51,513 bases of DNA from CAYZHV01 sp964478055. Its GTDB lineage: Bacteria; Spirochaetota; Spirochaetia; DSM-27196; Alkalispirochaetaceae. The notes beneath the pieces are model-generated. The model did not search any database. It was not told the origin of the DNA and saw only the letters and a program-made list of their open reading frames with translations. Where the stretch lies: the NCBI GenBank assembly GCA_964478055.1, contig CAYZHV010000003.1, positions 1 through 51,513 on the forward strand, written 5' to 3'. Numbering within the stretch: position 1 is the stretch's first letter; the number at the start of each line of letters is the position of its first letter. Positions 23,974 through 32,246 of this stretch are shown here, piece after piece. Both the position numbers and the translations under genes were made by a program.

Positions 23974-24746
23974 TGCCTTGGTTTCCAACGCTGCTTCTCG
24001 CGATCCTCCTCAACGGCGCCGCCGCCTACGGTTCCTATCGAAAGGAGGCTGTCACCGCCGACGGGGCGGTGGCCGGGTTTCTCGTAGGCGCCACGGTTTT
24101 TGCCGGTGCGGGCTTACTAGGTTGGGTCATGCTCATGTGGTTCTTCGGCTCCTCCTCGCTTATCGGGCGTCTCTCTACGAAGACGAAAGAGCGGGCGGTG
24201 CGAATGCATGAGAAGGGGTCCCGAAGGGACTGGGTGCAGGTTGCCGCAAACGGGGGCGTAGCCGCGGTGGCTGCGGCGGTCTACGCGGTTACTGGTCATC
24301 CGGTGGCGCTGGTCGCCGTGGCAGCGTCCCTGGCAGCTGCCACCGCGGACACCTGGGCAAGCGAGATCGGCTCCTTGAGCTCCCACCGGCCCCGCTCGAT
24401 TACTACCTTTCGGCCCCTGCCAACGGGTACCTCCGGGGGCGTCACCCTTCTCGGTACTCTGGCCTCTCTGGGAGCGAGCCTCTCGATAGGGACGATCTTT
24501 CTCATCGGAGCACCGGGCACGCCCTGGGGCGCGGCGGCAACCGTTACCGTGGCGGGGTTTCTCGGAAGTGTGGTCGATAGTCTTCTGGGAGCTACGGTGC
24601 AGGCGCAGTACGAGGACCACCAGGGAGAACGCACAGAGAAGCGCGCCGGCAATAGACTCATTCGGGGTCTCCCGGCTATTACCAACGATGTGGTAAACGC
24701 CCTCAGCGGACTACTCGTCACCGCTGCGGCAGCGGCGGTTATCTAA
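23973..24746 (+). CDS. DUF92 membrane protein (prenyl-phosphate kinase, VTE6-like)
   Basis: 257 residues, six or seven membrane segments. DUF92 hallmarks are KKEAVTADGAVAG-like KEAVTADGAVAGFLVGAT at the start, the cytoplasmic loop GSRRDWVQVAANGGVAA, ATADTWASEIGSLS and GFLGSVVDSLLGATVQAQY. The plant member VTE6 converts phytyl phosphate to the diphosphate, so with the preceding kinase-like gene this could make a prenyl diphosphate from a free alcohol. Coupled to that gene by a one-base overlap. Its stop overlaps the convergent cheW stop by 4 bp. Confidence 0.82.
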   Translation: MPWFPTLLLAILLNGAAAYGSYRKEAVTADGAVAGFLVGATVFAGAGLLGWVMLMWFFGSSSLIGRLSTKTKERAVRMHEKGSRRDWVQVAANGGVAAVAAAVYAVTGHPVALVAVAASLAAATADTWASEIGSLSSHRPRSITTFRPLPTGTSGGVTLLGTLASLGASLSIGTIFLIGAPGTPWGAAATVTVAGFLGSVVDSLLGATVQAQYEDHQGERTEKRAGNRLIRGLPAITNDVVNALSGLLVTAAAAAVI

Positions 24747-25237
24747 CGGGCAGATTCAGTGTGCTCGGCTACGGCGGAGATCTCTGCTTCGCTGAACACC
24801 GCGTCGATATCGAGGATCATAATGAACTGGTCCTCCTGTTTTCCGATTCCCTGGATAAAGTCAGTCTTGATGCTGGTGCCAATGGAGGGGGCCGGCTCTA
24901 TCTGGGAGGAATCCATGCCGATGACCTCCTGCACCGAGTCCGCCAGGGTTCCGAGGACAACAGTCTCTCCACTGATCTCCACCTCCATCACGATAATCGA
25001 GGTGTCGATGGTCTTTTCCGTCTCTCCCAGGTCGAACTTGAGCCTAAGATCGATGACCGGAACCACACTTCCTCGAAGATTTATGACTCCCCGCATAAAC
25101 TCCAGGGTTCGGGGAACCTTGGTAACGGAGGTGTATTCGAGAACCTCTTTGACCTTGCCCACCTCAACGGCGTACTGCTCGCCTGCAAGGGTAAAGGTGA
25201 GATACTGATTCATTGATGTTTGTGCCTGGTCACTCAT
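24743..25237 (-). CDS. cheW: Chemotaxis coupling protein CheW
   Basis: 164 residues; adaptor joining chemoreceptors to the CheA kinase. The two SH3-like subdomains are recognisable from YLTFTLAGEQYAVEVGKVKE, FMRGVINLRGSVVPVIDLR and a C-terminal ILDIDAVFS. FMRGVINLRG is the usual receptor- and kinase-contact stretch. AGGAGG precedes ATG 25237 by 8 bases. No other chemotaxis gene lies next to it, so it is an orphan. A single CheW domain with short tails. Confidence 0.95.
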   Translation of the reverse strand: MSDQAQTSMNQYLTFTLAGEQYAVEVGKVKEVLEYTSVTKVPRTLEFMRGVINLRGSVVPVIDLRLKFDLGETEKTIDTSIIVMEVEISGETVVLGTLADSVQEVIGMDSSQIEPAPSIGTSIKTDFIQGIGKQEDQFIMILDIDAVFSEAEISAVAEHTESAR

Positions 25238-25281
25238 CTAGGTCCTCCTTTGATTACAGTACAACCGAGACGCGCATAGCT

Positions 25282-26184
25282 TCAACTCGAGAGTCCTGTT
25301 TCCACCTTCCGGAGAAAGCGCTCAAGGGCTTTGCCCTCCAAGCCCGCCTCCACGGCGGCCGCCCGTACTCCCTCGATCCCGGGAGCCGAGCGCTCACCGG
25401 CCGCCGGCGCCCCATCTCCCCGGAGGAGAGCGGCTCGGAGCGCCTCGTGTTCCGTGGCGGAGTAGCCGACGCCACCGCGAATATGCTCCTCAAACGCCTC
25501 CACCGCCAGGGGGCAAACACGACGAGTTATGTCGAGCATTACCTCACCGTAGGCACGGATCTCGTACTGCGCGTGCGGGTCCACCCGGAGCTTGAGAAAG
25601 TGAAAAAGGTTGTGCAAGTCGATCTGCCAGTACCATTCGGTGTAGAGGCTCAACGGGAGCACCACCCGGGCGAGCTCCCGGGCAACTCCGCGGGCCAGAA
25701 GCGCCTCGTAGATCCGGTACGCCTCCTCGTAGCCCCGGGCGAGTTCCTCTCTGACCGTCGCCGCATCTTCCGGGCTCATCGGCTCCGATTCGCGGCCCTG
25801 CTTGTTGTCGCTACTCTGGAGAGCGATCTGATCCGGCGCGGGGATATAGAATTCCTGCTCCATCACACTGTAGCGACCGGAAATCTCGTTCAGTCGCGCC
25901 GTCCGGTGGCGAACCCACTGCCGCGCCACAAAAATCGGCATCTTCGTGTGGAAGGTGAGGATCACCTGCTCAAAGGGCGAGGTGTGTTCGTTGCGGAGCA
26001 GATAGTTGATGAGCCCTTTGTCCTGGCGATAGCTCTTGGTTCCGGCGCCGTAGGAGACCCGGGCGGCCTGCACGATACGCTGGTCGCCGCCGAGGTAGTC
26101 AACGAGGCGAACGAAGCCCTTGTCGAGGACGGGAAACTCCTTATCCAGTATCTCTTCTGCTTCCGGTATCTGTTGGTGCGCCAC
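25282..26184 (-). CDS. thyX: FAD-dependent thymidylate synthase ThyX
   Basis: 300 residues; makes dTMP from dUMP with methylene-tetrahydrofolate and NADPH, using FAD. The ThyX motif RHR-X7-S is seen in RHRTARLNEISGRYSVMEQE, and EWYWQIDLHNLFHFLKLR gives the second FAD/dUMP segment. Longer than common ThyX (about 220-250 residues), with an extra C-terminal helix region after about residue 255. Start is GTG 26184 with AAGGAG 9 bases upstream. Divergent from the M23 peptidase gene. Confidence 0.95.
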   Translation of the reverse strand: MAHQQIPEAEEILDKEFPVLDKGFVRLVDYLGGDQRIVQAARVSYGAGTKSYRQDKGLINYLLRNEHTSPFEQVILTFHTKMPIFVARQWVRHRTARLNEISGRYSVMEQEFYIPAPDQIALQSSDNKQGRESEPMSPEDAATVREELARGYEEAYRIYEALLARGVARELARVVLPLSLYTEWYWQIDLHNLFHFLKLRVDPHAQYEIRAYGEVMLDITRRVCPLAVEAFEEHIRGGVGYSATEHEALRAALLRGDGAPAAGERSAPGIEGVRAAAVEAGLEGKALERFLRKVETGLSS

Positions 26185-26230
26185 GCTCTCTAACTCCTTG
26201 AGACGGTAGTCGAACCGCCGATTTTCCCCT

Positions 26231-26236
26231 TATAGT
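26231..26236 (+). promoter_or_regulatory. Candidate -10 box (TATAGT) for the M23 peptidase gene
   Basis: TATAGT ends exactly 6 bases before ATG 26243; no ribosome site is present and no clear -35 is visible. It predicts a leaderless message. Confidence 0.45.
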
Positions 26237-26242
26237 ACCACC

Positions 26243-27478
26243 ATGAAACTATTTGGGCATCAGCCTCCGGGGCCTCTGCGAGACCGCCCCCGAGCAATCG
26301 CCCCGAAGCGGCGCCACGGCGTCTCCGGAGCAGTCGTCCTGTTCCTGCTCCTTCTTCTTCCCCTTGCAGCAGCCCAAGCCCAGCAAAACGACCCGGTGCG
26401 GGTCTACGGAGAGTTGACCAAGGAAGGGGACTACCAGTTCTACGCTGACAACGACCAGATCATCCCGATGTGGATCAACGTCGACTTCACCTCTCTCACG
26501 AATCTCGAGAGTTCCGCCGGTCTCCCCTATCGGCAGGCGCTCCCCGCCGGTGCTGAGCGGCAGCCACTCTTCTCCCTCTCCGTGCGAAACGAAAGTGCCC
26601 GACGCGGTTACTCCCTGAAATACAGTTTCGCTTACGGCGATCCTACCTCCGCGACTCACGATGAGTCCCAGGTCTATCTCTTTCCCTTCGCTCACGGCGA
26701 GAAACACCGGGTGACCCAGGGCTTCAACGGCGAGTTCTCCCACTTTGGAGAAAACCAGTACGCCCTCGACTTCGATCTCGAACAAGGTGATCCCGTCTAC
26801 GCCGCCAGGGACGGTCTCGTGGTGGAGGTGAAAGAAGACTCCAACGTCGGGGGCCCCTCCATGCGATACGCCGAGTATGGCAACCGGATTGTGATCCTCC
26901 ACGAGGACGGCTCCTTTGGAAACTACGTCCACCTGATGCGGGGCGGGGCCGACGTGGAAGTGGGAGATCGCGTTCGTGCAGGAGAGCGGATCGGCCGGGC
27001 CGGGGCGACGGGCCTCGCCTCGGGGCCCCACCTTCATTTCGATGTGCGGCTCCCCGCGGAGGACGGGAGCATGCGATCCATTCCGGTGCGCTTTGCCAAC
27101 CACCAGGGCACACCGGTAACCCCGCGAGAGGGAGTGTTCTACTACGCCCGCCACCCCGGGGGAGCGCCCTTCGAGGCGGTCTTCGGTGACGACCTCACGC
27201 CGGCGGACTTTGCGAGCCATAGCAAGACGGTGCCCCGAACCAATCGAATCTCCGTGCGAAACGAGCAAGTGGACCTCGCCTTCGTTATTTATCTCTCCAA
27301 CGGTTTCGACGAGCCCAAGGAGGTTGAAGTCAATTTCCGCCTCGCCGGGATGCGCGCCGCCACGGAACTACCGGTTCGAAAGACGATTCCTCCCCTCACC
27401 GAGACCTTTATAACGATTCTTCGGGCCGACCCGGCCGCGAGACAGTGGCAGTACGCGCCGATTGTTCGCTTCAGATGA
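26243..27478 (+). CDS. M23-family (LytM-type) metallopeptidase, exported
   Basis: 411 residues; peptidoglycan endopeptidase of the envelope. A basic N-terminus and hydrophobic stretch (GAVVLFLLLLLPLAAA) form a long signal peptide cleaved near AQAQ. A beta-rich N-terminal domain (about 45-150) precedes the M23 domain. There the zinc ligands are His and Asp in FSHFGENQYALDFDL and His in GPHLHFDVR, with the paired His in NYVHLMRGG, so the protease should be active. The region after about 300 is a beta-sandwich-like extension. No ribosome site. Confidence 0.9.
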   Translation: MKLFGHQPPGPLRDRPRAIAPKRRHGVSGAVVLFLLLLLPLAAAQAQQNDPVRVYGELTKEGDYQFYADNDQIIPMWINVDFTSLTNLESSAGLPYRQALPAGAERQPLFSLSVRNESARRGYSLKYSFAYGDPTSATHDESQVYLFPFAHGEKHRVTQGFNGEFSHFGENQYALDFDLEQGDPVYAARDGLVVEVKEDSNVGGPSMRYAEYGNRIVILHEDGSFGNYVHLMRGGADVEVGDRVRAGERIGRAGATGLASGPHLHFDVRLPAEDGSMRSIPVRFANHQGTPVTPREGVFYYARHPGGAPFEAVFGDDLTPADFASHSKTVPRTNRISVRNEQVDLAFVIYLSNGFDEPKEVEVNFRLAGMRAATELPVRKTIPPLTETFITILRADPAARQWQYAPIVRFR

Positions 27479-27508
27479 CACTAGCTACTTGCCGGTCTTG
27501 ACCACCGC

Positions 27509-28456
27509 TCATTCGGAGCGCTGCTGCCGGTAGTAGTTAATCGTCTCCTGGATACCCTGCTTGTAGGAGGTGGGGGTGAAGGAGAACTGCTCCTCGAACT
27601 TGCTCGAGTCGAAAACATACTCCTCTTTGTTCTGGTAGAGCATCTCCGAGAGCTCTTTGATGGTGCGGTCGAAAATTCCTCCCGCACTGACCATCCACGG
27701 GGCGAGAACCGAGATCTTCGGTTCAACTCCGAGCTCCTCCGCGGCAATTTCCGTAAGTTGTCGCGCCGTTAGGGCGGGTCGGGCCGTCGGCAGATGCCAG
27801 ACCTGGTTGTACGCTTTCTCGTCTCCGACGAGGAGGTAAAGCGCCCTCCCGCAGTCGCTGGTATACGTGAGACTGTGGGGCCTGTCGGCGTCGGCAAGCC
27901 ACTGCGCTTTGGAGCCCTTGATCAGCTTCTCGAAGATGAGGAGGTTCGGAATCCCGGTCTTTTCCGCCCCGGGGCCGTAGAAGTCCGCGCTGCGAGCGAT
28001 AACCGCCTGGAGCGCTCCGGATTCGTACTCTTTCTGTAACTGCTCCGCAATCCGAGCCCGAACTTCGCCCTTCTTGCTCACCGGTCGGTGGGCGGTACCC
28101 TCGGTCATCGGTCCTTGGACCCTGCCGTACATGTAGACGTTGTCGAAAAAAACGAGCAGGGCTTCCTGTTCTTTGCAGACCGCTATGACATTCTCCATGA
28201 TCCTGGGCCACGTTTCGGTCCAAATTCGGGAATCGTAAGGTAGACCAACGAGAAGGTAGACCACGCTCCCTCTTGGGACGCATTGTTTGAGGCTCTCATA
28301 GTCGGTCACGTCGGCGGAGACCCCGCTTGTACCGACGATCTCAGTACCCCGACGAGAAACCAATGTCACTTCCTGCTTGTTTCGTAGGAGCTCCGGAACT
28401 AGTGCCTGGGTAATCGCGCCACCTGCACCAAGGATGACGTGGTTTGAATAATGCAT
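27509..28456 (-). CDS. NAD-dependent epimerase/dehydratase-family (extended SDR-like) protein
   Basis: 315 residues. N-terminal Rossmann motif VILGAGGAITQALVPELL. The usual catalytic YxxxK is changed: the strand reads FFDNVYMYGRVQGPMTEG, with Tyr but no Lys four residues later. DFYGPGAEKT, a typical substrate-loop element, follows. Sequence also includes TYTSDCGRALYLL, common in nucleoside-diphosphate-sugar epimerase relatives. Function could be reductase, isomerase or a non-catalytic NAD sensor. Neither a ribosome site nor a TANNNT box is evident at ATG 28456. Confidence 0.75.
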   Translation of the reverse strand: MHYSNHVILGAGGAITQALVPELLRNKQEVTLVSRRGTEIVGTSGVSADVTDYESLKQCVPRGSVVYLLVGLPYDSRIWTETWPRIMENVIAVCKEQEALLVFFDNVYMYGRVQGPMTEGTAHRPVSKKGEVRARIAEQLQKEYESGALQAVIARSADFYGPGAEKTGIPNLLIFEKLIKGSKAQWLADADRPHSLTYTSDCGRALYLLVGDEKAYNQVWHLPTARPALTARQLTEIAAEELGVEPKISVLAPWMVSAGGIFDRTIKELSEMLYQNKEEYVFDSSKFEEQFSFTPTSYKQGIQETINYYRQQRSE

Positions 28457-28515
28457 ACTTCAATGGTCGCGAAAACTGGGCGCGAATTCCAGTGCCGTGC
28501 TCTTGGCAGGGAAAG

Positions 28516-29586
28516 TCATCTCTTTCGCCTTCCGCTCCCGAGAAATTTCCGCACCGCCTCCTGATCCAATTTGAAGGAGTCCTGAATGAACTGCTCCACC
28601 TGCTCCGTGTTGATCGGCAGCTCCCGCACCAGGGTGGCCACACTCCGCTTTATCGCCCGCTTGCTTCCCCGTTCCCGGGTCAGTCGACTGCTGTCGATGG
28701 TCGCGCTTGCTATTAGGAGAACAAGGAGAATGTCAGGTATGAGGGTCGGAAGGGCCGTGCCCTCCAGGGATCGGAGGGTGTGAAAGTAGTCAACCAGGAG
28801 TGAGCGGAGAGAAACCAGAAGACCTAGGAGTGCCAGCTTGAAAAGGAGGCTCCCCCAGCGACGGAGGATGGGAGCTCCCTCCACCAGAAGGCGAACGTCC
28901 CGCTGCCGCCTGATTCCCGCGGCGTTGAAGATCCCCCAGAGGAGGTTTCGCACCTGCTCCTCGCTCAACCCGCCTGCGGCCTCGAGCTCTTCCGGTTCCT
29001 CCGAGTCACTCTCCACCATCGCTTCACCGGCAGGGAGGTTAACCAGACTCTCCCTGAAGAGCTCCAGGAGCTCTCTCTGTCCCATCTGAGGGAGTCCCGG
29101 GTCGTTGTGCTTGAGATACTCGTACTGCCGCTTAACCAGGTCAGGCAGAGGGGTCCGGCACGTTTCTGCCACCGACAGGAGGACCGCCGCGAAAAACTCT
29201 TTGCGCAACTCCTTGGATATGAGCCGGGCTGTCTCTTCCGGCGGCGCCAGAACCTGCAAGAAAACCCGCATCGGGTAGGTGTTCTCACAGGCGTGGCTGA
29301 TCAAGCGTTGGAGCTCCCTTAGGAGGCGGAGCTTGTACTCCTCAGAGTCAAACCGCTTGTTTACCTCCGATTTCTCACCCACTGTCTCCGCTATCTCTCG
29401 CTCGTACTCCCGGTGGGAGGCTATCTCCGCGGCGAGCTCCCGGTACCTTTCGAGAAACCGTTTCTCCAGCGCTGCGAAGTCGGGCTCTTCCTCCACGGTT
29501 TCTTCTTCCCTGGACTCCACTCCGGAGCCAAAGAAGAGGTCTTTGAGGCGGCAAGCGATGCGCATTAGCCGATTGGCTTTATCCAT
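28516..29586 (-). CDS. Uncharacterised protein with coiled-coil region and two membrane segments
   Basis: 356 residues, family not recognised. Residues about 25-110 are charged and helical (EEETVEEEPDFAALEKRFLE), likely coiled coil. An acidic patch near 195-205 (ESDSEEPEELEAAGG) precedes two hydrophobic segments (LLFKLALLGLLVSLRSLLV and LIPDILLVLLIASATI) at about 255-310. The tail is basic (SGRRKR). Preceded by a good leaderless-type promoter. It stands alone between an epimerase and a HAD phosphatase on the same strand. Confidence 0.7.
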   Translation of the reverse strand: MDKANRLMRIACRLKDLFFGSGVESREEETVEEEPDFAALEKRFLERYRELAAEIASHREYEREIAETVGEKSEVNKRFDSEEYKLRLLRELQRLISHACENTYPMRVFLQVLAPPEETARLISKELRKEFFAAVLLSVAETCRTPLPDLVKRQYEYLKHNDPGLPQMGQRELLELFRESLVNLPAGEAMVESDSEEPEELEAAGGLSEEQVRNLLWGIFNAAGIRRQRDVRLLVEGAPILRRWGSLLFKLALLGLLVSLRSLLVDYFHTLRSLEGTALPTLIPDILLVLLIASATIDSSRLTRERGSKRAIKRSVATLVRELPINTEQVEQFIQDSFKLDQEAVRKFLGSGRRKR

Positions 29587-29595
29587 TAACTGGAT

Positions 29596-29624
29596 ATTTT
29601 AGATCAGCGATCGGCCGGGAGCAA
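29596..29624 (-). promoter_or_regulatory. Promoter of the coiled-coil membrane protein gene
   Basis: Minus strand: TTGCTC (29624-29619), 17-bp spacer, TAAAAT (29601-29596), nine bases, ATG 29586; no ribosome site. Confidence 0.55.
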
Positions 29625-29625
29625 C

Positions 29626-30306
29626 TCATAGTTCGAGAAGCTGTGAGAGCCGCCGGATCTCATAGGTGGGTTTGGGAGCCGCCTGGGCTGGTTTCGCTCC
29701 TGGGTTGAACCAACAGGTGTCCACACCAAAGTTCACGCCACCTTGTATGTCGGAGCTCAGACTGTCTCCCACCATGAGAACCCGTTCCTTCGCAATCTCT
29801 GGATAGTGCTCCGTGGCGAGCTCGAAGATCGCAGGGTCCGGTTTCTTCACTCCCACCTCATCTGAGATGACAAGGTGGTCGAAATGGCGAGTCACCGGAG
29901 ACCGGGCGAACCGACTGCGCTGAACCCGAGAGAGACCGTTGGTTAGAAGCACGAGGTTGGCCTTCGCTGCAAGACGTGCCACGGTTGTTTCCGCCTCGGG
30001 CAACAGGAAGTCCGCCTCTCCGAGATGGTCCAGGTACCGGTCGCCAAAGGCCCCGGCGTCGGCCTCGATACCGAGCTCCTCGAAGGTACGCTCGAACCGC
30101 TCCGTGGCAAGGCGCTCTTGGTCCGTCTCGCCCCGCTCGAGGGCCTTCCACATCGCCTCATTGATGCGCCGGTAGACCGGCAAATGGCGCTCCTCTTCGT
30201 AGTCGATCTCGAAGTCTTTGCAGGTAGCGCCAAAGGCGTATGCTTCGGCCTTGTCGTAGTCAAAAACCGTGTCATCCGCGTCGATCAGAAGGAGCTCGTA
30301 CTTCAT
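29626..30306 (-). CDS. HAD-family phosphatase, YjjG-like pyrimidine 5'-nucleotidase
   Basis: 226 residues. HAD motif I LLIDADDTVFDYDKAEAYAF matches the YjjG subgroup (DADDT), motif II LLTNGLS, motif III KPDPAIF and motif IV MVGDSLSSDIQGG are complete, and a helical C1 cap lies between about 15 and 90. By family it dephosphorylates nucleoside monophosphates, including damaged or unnatural ones. Start ATG 30306; promoter with TTGCAT and TAGCCT ends 9 bases upstream, without a ribosome site. Its -35 overlaps the first unit of a 36-bp tandem repeat. Confidence 0.88.
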   Translation of the reverse strand: MKYELLLIDADDTVFDYDKAEAYAFGATCKDFEIDYEEERHLPVYRRINEAMWKALERGETDQERLATERFERTFEELGIEADAGAFGDRYLDHLGEADFLLPEAETTVARLAAKANLVLLTNGLSRVQRSRFARSPVTRHFDHLVISDEVGVKKPDPAIFELATEHYPEIAKERVLMVGDSLSSDIQGGVNFGVDTCWFNPGAKPAQAAPKPTYEIRRLSQLLEL

Positions 30307-30315
30307 ATGGAGATG

Positions 30316-30344
30316 AGGCTACTCCGCACGGCTCGGGGATGCAA
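30316..30344 (-). promoter_or_regulatory. Promoter of the YjjG-like gene, touching the tandem repeat
   Basis: Minus strand: TTGCAT (30344-30339), 17-bp spacer, TAGCCT (30321-30316), nine bases, ATG 30306. The first bases of repeat unit 1 (GCAA, 30341-30344) form part of the -35. Confidence 0.5.
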
Positions 30345-30482
30345 GTCATCGAGCCCGTGGTACGCGGCCCATGGCTGCAAGTCATCGAGCCCGTGGTGCG
30401 CGCCCCGTGGCTGCAAGTCATCGAGCCCGTGGTGCGCGCCCCGTGGCTCTCCGCCATCGAGCCCGGGTCCGTGCCCGTGGCT
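30341..30482. repeat. 36-bp tandem repeat, three full copies and a degenerate fourth
   Basis: Units start at 30341, 30377 and 30413, each beginning GCAAGTCATCGAGCCC and ending TGGCT. Copies 2 and 3 are identical and copy 1 differs at a few bases. A degenerate fourth (30449-30482) keeps CATCGAGCCC and CCCGTGGCT. Each unit has two CCCGTGG-like blocks about 15 bp apart. The array fills most of the divergent promoter region between a HAD phosphatase and a DUF554 gene. There are no spacers, so it is not CRISPR. Confidence 0.92.
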
Positions 30483-30501
30483 CCCGGACCGCCGAGGTCA
30501 C

Positions 30502-30530
30502 ATGACGCGGGACAGCACTCTGTGTACAAT
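30502..30530 (+). promoter_or_regulatory. Promoter of the DUF554 gene, leaderless geometry
   Basis: ATGACG (30502-30507), 17-bp spacer, TACAAT (30525-30530), seven bases, ATG 30538; no ribosome site. Confidence 0.6.
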
Positions 30531-30537
30531 AGCGCCC

Positions 30538-31290
30538 ATGTTCGCAACACTGGTCAACTCAGGTGCCATCGTCCTGGGCACCGTTCTGGGGCTTCTCTTA
30601 GGTACCCGCCTGGCCGAGGAGTACAAGAAGCTCGTCTTTACCGCGGTTGGTACCGTCGCCCTGGTCATCGGCTTTTCCATGGCCCTGGAGACGCAGCGGT
30701 TTCTTTACATGACCCTCTCTCTGGTAATCGGAGGACTGATTGGAACGGCTCTCGGCATAGAGGCGTGGATTTACAATATCGGGGAGTCCCTGAAGCGCCG
30801 ATTCGGTGGAAGCGGACGAAGAGCCGAGGCGGCGGGCCCCGACGCGGGAGTTGAGGGAGAAGAGTCCTCCCACTCCTTTGCCCAGGGCTTTCTCACCGCC
30901 AGCGTGCTCTTCTGCGTCGGCGCCCTGGCGATTATCGGCGCCTTCGAGGCCGGTGCCCAGGGGAGCTACGCCCTTCTTCTGACCAAGTCCGTGATGGACG
31001 GCTTCATGGCGATTCTCCTTACCGCCGCCTACGGCATTGGCGTGGGCTTTTCGGCCCTTTCGATCCTGGTCTACCAGGGAGGACTTACCCTCCTCTCAGG
31101 TCTCCTCCGTCCCCTGGTTACGCCCCTGGTCCTCAGCGAGATCAGTGGCGTCGGCGGCGCCATGGTCATCATGATCGGCATGAACCTTCTCGACATCCGG
31201 AGGATCAAGACCGCCAATTTCCTCCCGGGGCTGGTGGTTGTGGTTCTGCTGGTGCTTCTAGACCCCTGGCTCGGCCCCTTCGTTCTCTAG
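30538..31290 (+). CDS. DUF554 (YqgA-like) integral membrane protein
   Basis: 250 residues with about seven membrane helices. Family features are GAIVLGTVLGLLLGTRL at the start, IGGLIGTALGIE, FAQGFLTASVLFCVGALAI and a C-terminal VGGAMVIMIGMNLL. Between helices 3 and 4 a charged loop (GRRAEAAGPDAGVEGEESSH) is inserted. Family function is unknown; transport has been suggested from topology. Leaderless promoter. The stop overlaps the AraC-like gene stop by 4 bp. Confidence 0.88.
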   Translation: MFATLVNSGAIVLGTVLGLLLGTRLAEEYKKLVFTAVGTVALVIGFSMALETQRFLYMTLSLVIGGLIGTALGIEAWIYNIGESLKRRFGGSGRRAEAAGPDAGVEGEESSHSFAQGFLTASVLFCVGALAIIGAFEAGAQGSYALLLTKSVMDGFMAILLTAAYGIGVGFSALSILVYQGGLTLLSGLLRPLVTPLVLSEISGVGGAMVIMIGMNLLDIRRIKTANFLPGLVVVVLLVLLDPWLGPFVL

Positions 31291-32246
31291 AGCGGTTTGA
31301 TCGGGATACAGATATCCACGGTCATCTTGCCGTCTTTGTATCCCATCTCCGGATACCGCTCAAAGGGAGCGCCGTCGGCGGGCTGATAGCCGCTCTGGGG
31401 TAGCCAGGTTCCGTAGACCCACTGCCACGCCTCGCCGTACTGGGTGTCGTCCACCTCGAACCGGAGAGCGGCGTACTTCCCGCCTTCGATGACCATCTTC
31501 CCGATTTCGCCATCCACCTCCGTCCCCGCCGGGACGGTGATGCAGACGCTGAGCCGGAGCTTCTCGCTGTCGGTTATCTCGGGGTTGTCGTGGTAGACAC
31601 AGAGCATCTGCGTCTCCGGCGGATTGAAGAGCCCTCTCGGCTCTGCCCACTGCAGGAGCCTTCCCCAGAGCCGCTCAAAGAGAGCCGCGTCACCCATGTA
31701 GGGCCCCAGGTGTCGCACATACGCCACGTCCATTTTCGGGAACTCGGTGATGGTCACCGTCCCTTCCACTGTTACCTGTCCTTCCATATCGGACCTCCCA
31801 TCGTCTTGGTGTTGTCCCATACGATACGGAGGTTCCCAGGCGGGGGCTTTCCCGTCGTTGCTATCCGTTTGACTCTCCTTGCTATAGGAACCGCAGCGGT
31901 GGCGCCAGTCCGAGGGAGACATGCCGAAGCGGGAGCGAAAGGTTCGGGAAAAGAGAGCGGAGCTGGAGAAGCCGCACTCTCCGGAGATCTCGGTGATGCT
32001 CTTTTTTGGCTGATTGCAGAGGCAGACCGCCGCCCGTTCCACCCGGACTCGGGTTATGAAAGCGAAAAGACTCTCCCCCATGATCGCCGCAAAGATTCGG
32101 TGAAAGTGGTATTTTGAGAAGGCGGCCACCCCGGCGAGCTCGTCCAGGGTGAATTCCTCCCCGATATGTTCCTCGATGTAGTCGAGAACCCGGTTCATCC
32201 GGGCACGGTACTCCTCCAGGAGAAAGGGACTCTTCGTAAGATTCAC
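31287..32246 (-). CDS. AraC-family regulator with C-terminal GyrI-like effector domain
   Basis: 319 residues; transcription factor sensing a small hydrophobic ligand. The N-terminal AraC domain has both helix-turn-helices: FTLDELAGVAAFSKYHFHRI and SITEISGECGFSSSALFSRT, ending FGMSPSDWR. After a polar linker (about 120-155), a GyrI/BmrR-like domain runs to the end (PKMDVAYVRHLGPYMGD ... YPEMGYKDGKMTVDICIPIK). This is the Rob/YdeE-type layout. Start is GTG 32246, overlapping the cyclase stop by one base, with GGAGGAG immediately before; last gene of a three-gene unit. Confidence 0.9.
   Translation of the reverse strand: MNLTKSPFLLEEYRARMNRVLDYIEEHIGEEFTLDELAGVAAFSKYHFHRIFAAIMGESLFAFITRVRVERAAVCLCNQPKKSITEISGECGFSSSALFSRTFRSRFGMSPSDWRHRCGSYSKESQTDSNDGKAPAWEPPYRMGQHQDDGRSDMEGQVTVEGTVTITEFPKMDVAYVRHLGPYMGDAALFERLWGRLLQWAEPRGLFNPPETQMLCVYHDNPEITDSEKLRLSVCITVPAGTEVDGEIGKMVIEGGKYAALRFEVDDTQYGEAWQWVYGTWLPQSGYQPADGAPFERYPEMGYKDGKMTVDICIPIKPL

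Noticed and set aside
30341..30482. CRISPR array
   Set aside because: Units of 36 bp abut directly without unique spacers, there are only three to four, and no cas gene is near.
30341..30482. Protein-coding repeat (open in more than one plus-strand frame)
   Set aside because: 36 bp is a multiple of three, so any frame stays open. There is no start with a ribosome site and the region lies between two divergent promoters.
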